7,525 nucleotides of DNA from CAYGWX01 sp964353855 [NCBI: uncultured bacterium] (GTDB taxonomy: Bacteria > Edwardsbacteria > CAYGWX01). A program made the position numbers and the translations under genes. Positions 5,721-7,525 of the stretch are shown here, one piece after another. The notes beneath the pieces were generated by a model. That model did no database searches. It saw nothing but the letters and a program-made list of their open reading frames with translations, and had not been told where the DNA came from. The DNA lies in contig CAYGWX010000084.1 in NCBI GenBank assembly GCA_964353855.1, forward strand, positions 1 to 7,525, given 5' to 3'. Every line of letters begins with the position of its first letter. The first letter of the stretch is position 1.

Positions 5721-6292
5721 TTCACTTCCTTAGTAATCTTTCGTCCGAGCATAACAGCCGCTCCCACCAGAACGACGGCCCAGAAGGCGGGATAGCCCAT
5801 TTTTACGGCGTGAAAGTAATCCGTTCTGTAGTCGATTGCCGACAGGATATGGCATATTGCCAGGGAGGCCGGCATGATCAGGATCAGCCCCAGGATTAAA
5901 AAGAGAAGCGTCCACCGGCTGATCCTTTGGAGGAACAGGCGTATGGCCAGAAAGAGCCCCGGTCCCGCCAACAGCACGGCCAGGGGAATCCCCAGGAGCA
6001 GGACGAGATTGTGGAGCCTGCTCCAGAGGCTACCCTGCTTGAGCAGGTCTGGAAAATACCAAAGAAACCCGACGGAGTGCAGGGTGTACAGGCTGGATCG
6101 GGCAAGCTCGAAACACAAGAGGAGGAGACCCCAGGCCAGGGCGAAGAAGGCGATGCATCGGGCCTCGGACCCCGGTTTCCTTGAACCCGCTCCGATCCAG
6201 GCGGCCAGGGCGATGGCCAGGCAAACGGGCACCGCCGCCCAGTGATAGCCCCCGAGCCAGTTCAGGCCCTCCCAGCCCTTCACAAACCTCAC
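5717..6292 (-). CDS. Multi-pass membrane protein, function unknown
   Basis: A 191-residue integral membrane protein I do not recognise. Hydrophobic spans lie at about residues 18-36, 46-64, 93-120, 127-150 and 167-183, and the end is basic (GRKITKEVK), suggesting a cytoplasmic C terminus. Aromatic residues are plentiful in the loops (YTLHSVGFLWYF); no cofactor motif stands out, though scattered His are present. The listed start is GTG at 6292-6290, but this has GGGGAG directly against it, which is too close. GTG at 6283-6281 (residue 4) has GGAGGTGA eight bases upstream and is well placed. A third choice is an ACG at 6361-6359, which would add 23 residues including another membrane helix. The gene lies between the DUF362 gene (stop 6377-6375) and the dehydrogenase, with which it overlaps by four bases. 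It may be a membrane partner of the exported redox proteins, but this is context only. Confidence 0.75.
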   Translation of the reverse strand: MRFVKGWEGLNWLGGYHWAAVPVCLAIALAAWIGAGSRKPGSEARCIAFFALAWGLLLLCFELARSSLYTLHSVGFLWYFPDLLKQGSLWSRLHNLVLLLGIPLAVLLAGPGLFLAIRLFLQRISRWTLLFLILGLILIMPASLAICHILSAIDYRTDYFHAVKMGYPAFWAVVLVGAAVMLGRKITKEVK

Positions 6293-6374
6293 CTCCCCGT
6301 ACCAGAACCCGAAGGCGAGAAAACCCAGGAAGACGATAAGGAGGACTCGTTGCCAGGACGTCGCTCGCCCCCTT

Positions 6375-7313
6375 TCAGGCGTTCAGCTTGGCGACGCGCA
6401 GCTTATCCAGGTCCACCTGACCCAGGCCGAGCTGGGAGGCGGCCAGGATGTATTTCACCTGCCGGCCGGTGAAGGTCTTGTCGTACCACGGAGCCAGGCC
6501 CGTGGCGTAGGAGTCCACGGCCACGGGGTCTGTCCCGGCCACGATGGTGTCCAGCTGCCTGGTCTTGCCCGGCCCGCCCGGCCCACCGGTCATTAGCGCC
6601 CGGGTGGCATCCAGGATGACGAGCCGGGGCTTGATCACGGTGGAGAGCTCGGCGATGGCCTGATGCAGGTCCGCATGCTCGTGGAAGTATCCCCGGTCCC
6701 AGACCAGGCCCATCAGGTTCTTCATCCCAAAGGCGACCCCGGCCGCGGAATGGGACTTGGCGACCGGGAGGTTGATGAGCACGTTCGGGGTCAGGAACTC
6801 GCGGGCGATGGCCACCTTCTGGAGGGTCTTGCCGTTGGGCACGGGGACCTCGCTGAAGTAGCGCTCCTTGTCGATCAGGATGAAGCTCACCTTCGGGCCC
6901 AGGGCCTCGCAGGCCTTGCCCAGCCCGGTCTTCTCCCGGCAGGACTCGCTGGCGCGCAGGGGATAGTCCATGACCAGAATCCGCTTGGCCCCGGCCTCGA
7001 GGCAGAGCTTGGCCACGGCCGTAAGCACCTCCGGAGTGGTCGTGCTGCCCCAGTCCGGAGTGTTGGCGAAGCTGGCGTTGGGCTTGAGGACGACCTTGTC
7101 CCCGGACTTCACGAACTTGGAGATGCCGCCCAGAAGCTCCACGGCCTTGCGGACCGCAGCCTCCGGAGCCCCCTTGACCACGGCCAGGTCCGGAGGGAGC
7201 GGAGGCTGGGCCAAGACGCCCTTGACCCAGCGCGGAAGCGTTCCGGACAGCCCCAAGGCCGCCCCGGTCAGGGTCGCCGTCTTGAGGAAGTTGCGACGAG
7301 AGATTCGATCCAT
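6375..7313 (-). CDS. Tat-exported DUF362 family protein
   Basis: A 312-residue protein. The N terminus carries a twin-arginine signal, SRRNFLKT (residues 5-12), followed by a mild hydrophobic core (TLTGAALGLSGTLP) and a likely cleavage near VLAQ (33-36), so it should be exported folded. The body fits the DUF362 family: KPNASFANTPDWGSTT (77-92), the INLPVAKSH stretch (180-188), the GMKNLMGLV motif (197-204) and HADLHQAIAEL (213-223). Next come PRLVILDATRALMTGGPGGPG (229-249, key Asp235) and AGTDPVAVDSYA (259-270). DUF362 domains occur alone or joined to ferredoxins; their chemistry is unsettled. This copy has no ferredoxin cysteines of its own (its three Cys are dispersed), but the polyferredoxin gene in the same operon may supply that part. 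The ATG at 7313-7311 gives an intact Tat signal; the ribosome site is weak (AGGA about 13 bases upstream). It lies 14 bp after the preceding gene. Confidence 0.88.
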   Translation of the reverse strand: MDRISRRNFLKTATLTGAALGLSGTLPRWVKGVLAQPPLPPDLAVVKGAPEAAVRKAVELLGGISKFVKSGDKVVLKPNASFANTPDWGSTTTPEVLTAVAKLCLEAGAKRILVMDYPLRASESCREKTGLGKACEALGPKVSFILIDKERYFSEVPVPNGKTLQKVAIAREFLTPNVLINLPVAKSHSAAGVAFGMKNLMGLVWDRGYFHEHADLHQAIAELSTVIKPRLVILDATRALMTGGPGGPGKTRQLDTIVAGTDPVAVDSYATGLAPWYDKTFTGRQVKYILAASQLGLGQVDLDKLRVAKLNA

Positions 7314-7327
7314 GGTTTTCTTGAATC

Positions 7328-7525
7328 CTATTTGATCTTCCCGGCCACGTTACCGGCGAACAGAAACAAAACGTTCTGGGCCTGCAGGCTGTTCTCCTCG
7401 ATGACCACGCGCACGAAGTAACGGGATTTCCAGTATTCCAAGGTCAGGGCTTGGATCGCGGACTCGTCCAGACGGGCCTCCCTCCCGGGATTCTGCGAGC
7501 CGGTGAGGGGCGTACCGGTCCCGGA
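7328..7525 (-). CDS. Unrecognised protein, C-terminal fragment
   Basis: The frame is open from the window edge (7525) to TAG at 7330-7328, giving 65 residues; the start lies outside the window. It is too short and partial to stand as a full gene by length alone. Support comes from its position, 14 bp before the DUF362 start on the same strand, from GC-rich codon use like its neighbours, and from protein-like content. It reads as a polar stretch (SGTGTPLTGSQNPGREARLD), then a helix and strands (YWKSRYFVRVVIEE), then a hydrophobic final helix (NVLFLFAGNVAGKIK). The RYFVRVV strand followed by a terminal amphipathic helix ending in AGKI looks like the end of a small alpha/beta domain. I cannot name the family. 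It is presumably the gene before DUF362 in the redox operon. Confidence 0.6.
   Translation of the reverse strand, partial: SGTGTPLTGSQNPGREARLDESAIQALTLEYWKSRYFVRVVIEENSLQAQNVLFLFAGNVAGKIK

Noticed and set aside
6663-7421. Plus-strand open frame of 252 codons opposite the DUF362 gene
   Set aside because: It is a shadow of a gene with clear Tat and DUF362 motifs, and its product has no recognisable features.

Overview
The window reads as chromosomal DNA of a GC-rich diderm (Gram-negative type) bacterium. Supporting this are a lipobox-bearing lipoprotein, two small outer-membrane beta-barrels ending in aromatic-Phe, Tat-type signals and membrane polyferredoxins. TTG starts are frequent. The mix of genes would fit an uncultivated lineage, but the phylum cannot be fixed from the sequence alone.

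Layout. (1) Positions 1-191 (+) hold the C-terminal tail of a NifS/IscS-like cysteine desulfurase. It converges on a minus-strand operon across a strong hairpin (207-249) that can serve as terminator for both sides. (2) Positions 2559-264 (-) form an envelope operon. A sigma70-like promoter (TTGACA, 18-bp spacer, TAAGAT) and a leader of about 120 nt precede an unrecognised lipoprotein (1491-2399) and two tandem paralogous beta-barrel proteins (860-1429 and 264-836), both started by TTG behind strong Shine-Dalgarno sites. (3) A small N-terminally anchored protein with an NTF2-like look (2587-3048, +) is transcribed divergently. It is followed by a short intergenic stretch with a hairpin, an 11-bp tandem repeat and a short direct repeat. 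(4) Positions 7525-3238 (-) form a second, redox-flavoured operon, entered already under way. In transcription order it holds the tail of an unrecognised protein, a Tat-exported DUF362 protein, a multi-pass membrane protein, a YdfG-like short-chain dehydrogenase (4-nt ATGA overlap with the gene before it) and a large fused NapH/NapG-like membrane polyferredoxin.

How they may work together. The DUF362 protein and the C-terminal four-cluster half of the polyferredoxin both carry twin-arginine motifs, so both probably act on the outer face of the cytoplasmic membrane as folded cofactor proteins. The polyferredoxin also has cytoplasmic-type CxxxCP motifs and a middle ferredoxin segment, so it could carry electrons across the membrane. 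This is inference; no substrate can be named.

The most interesting points are the internal Tat-like segment of the polyferredoxin (predicted dual Sec/Tat insertion), a probable hidden first membrane helix and ACG start in the multi-pass protein, a mirrored AT-rich heptad repeat between the dehydrogenase and polyferredoxin genes, and the 11-bp repeat. No wholly new system is evident.
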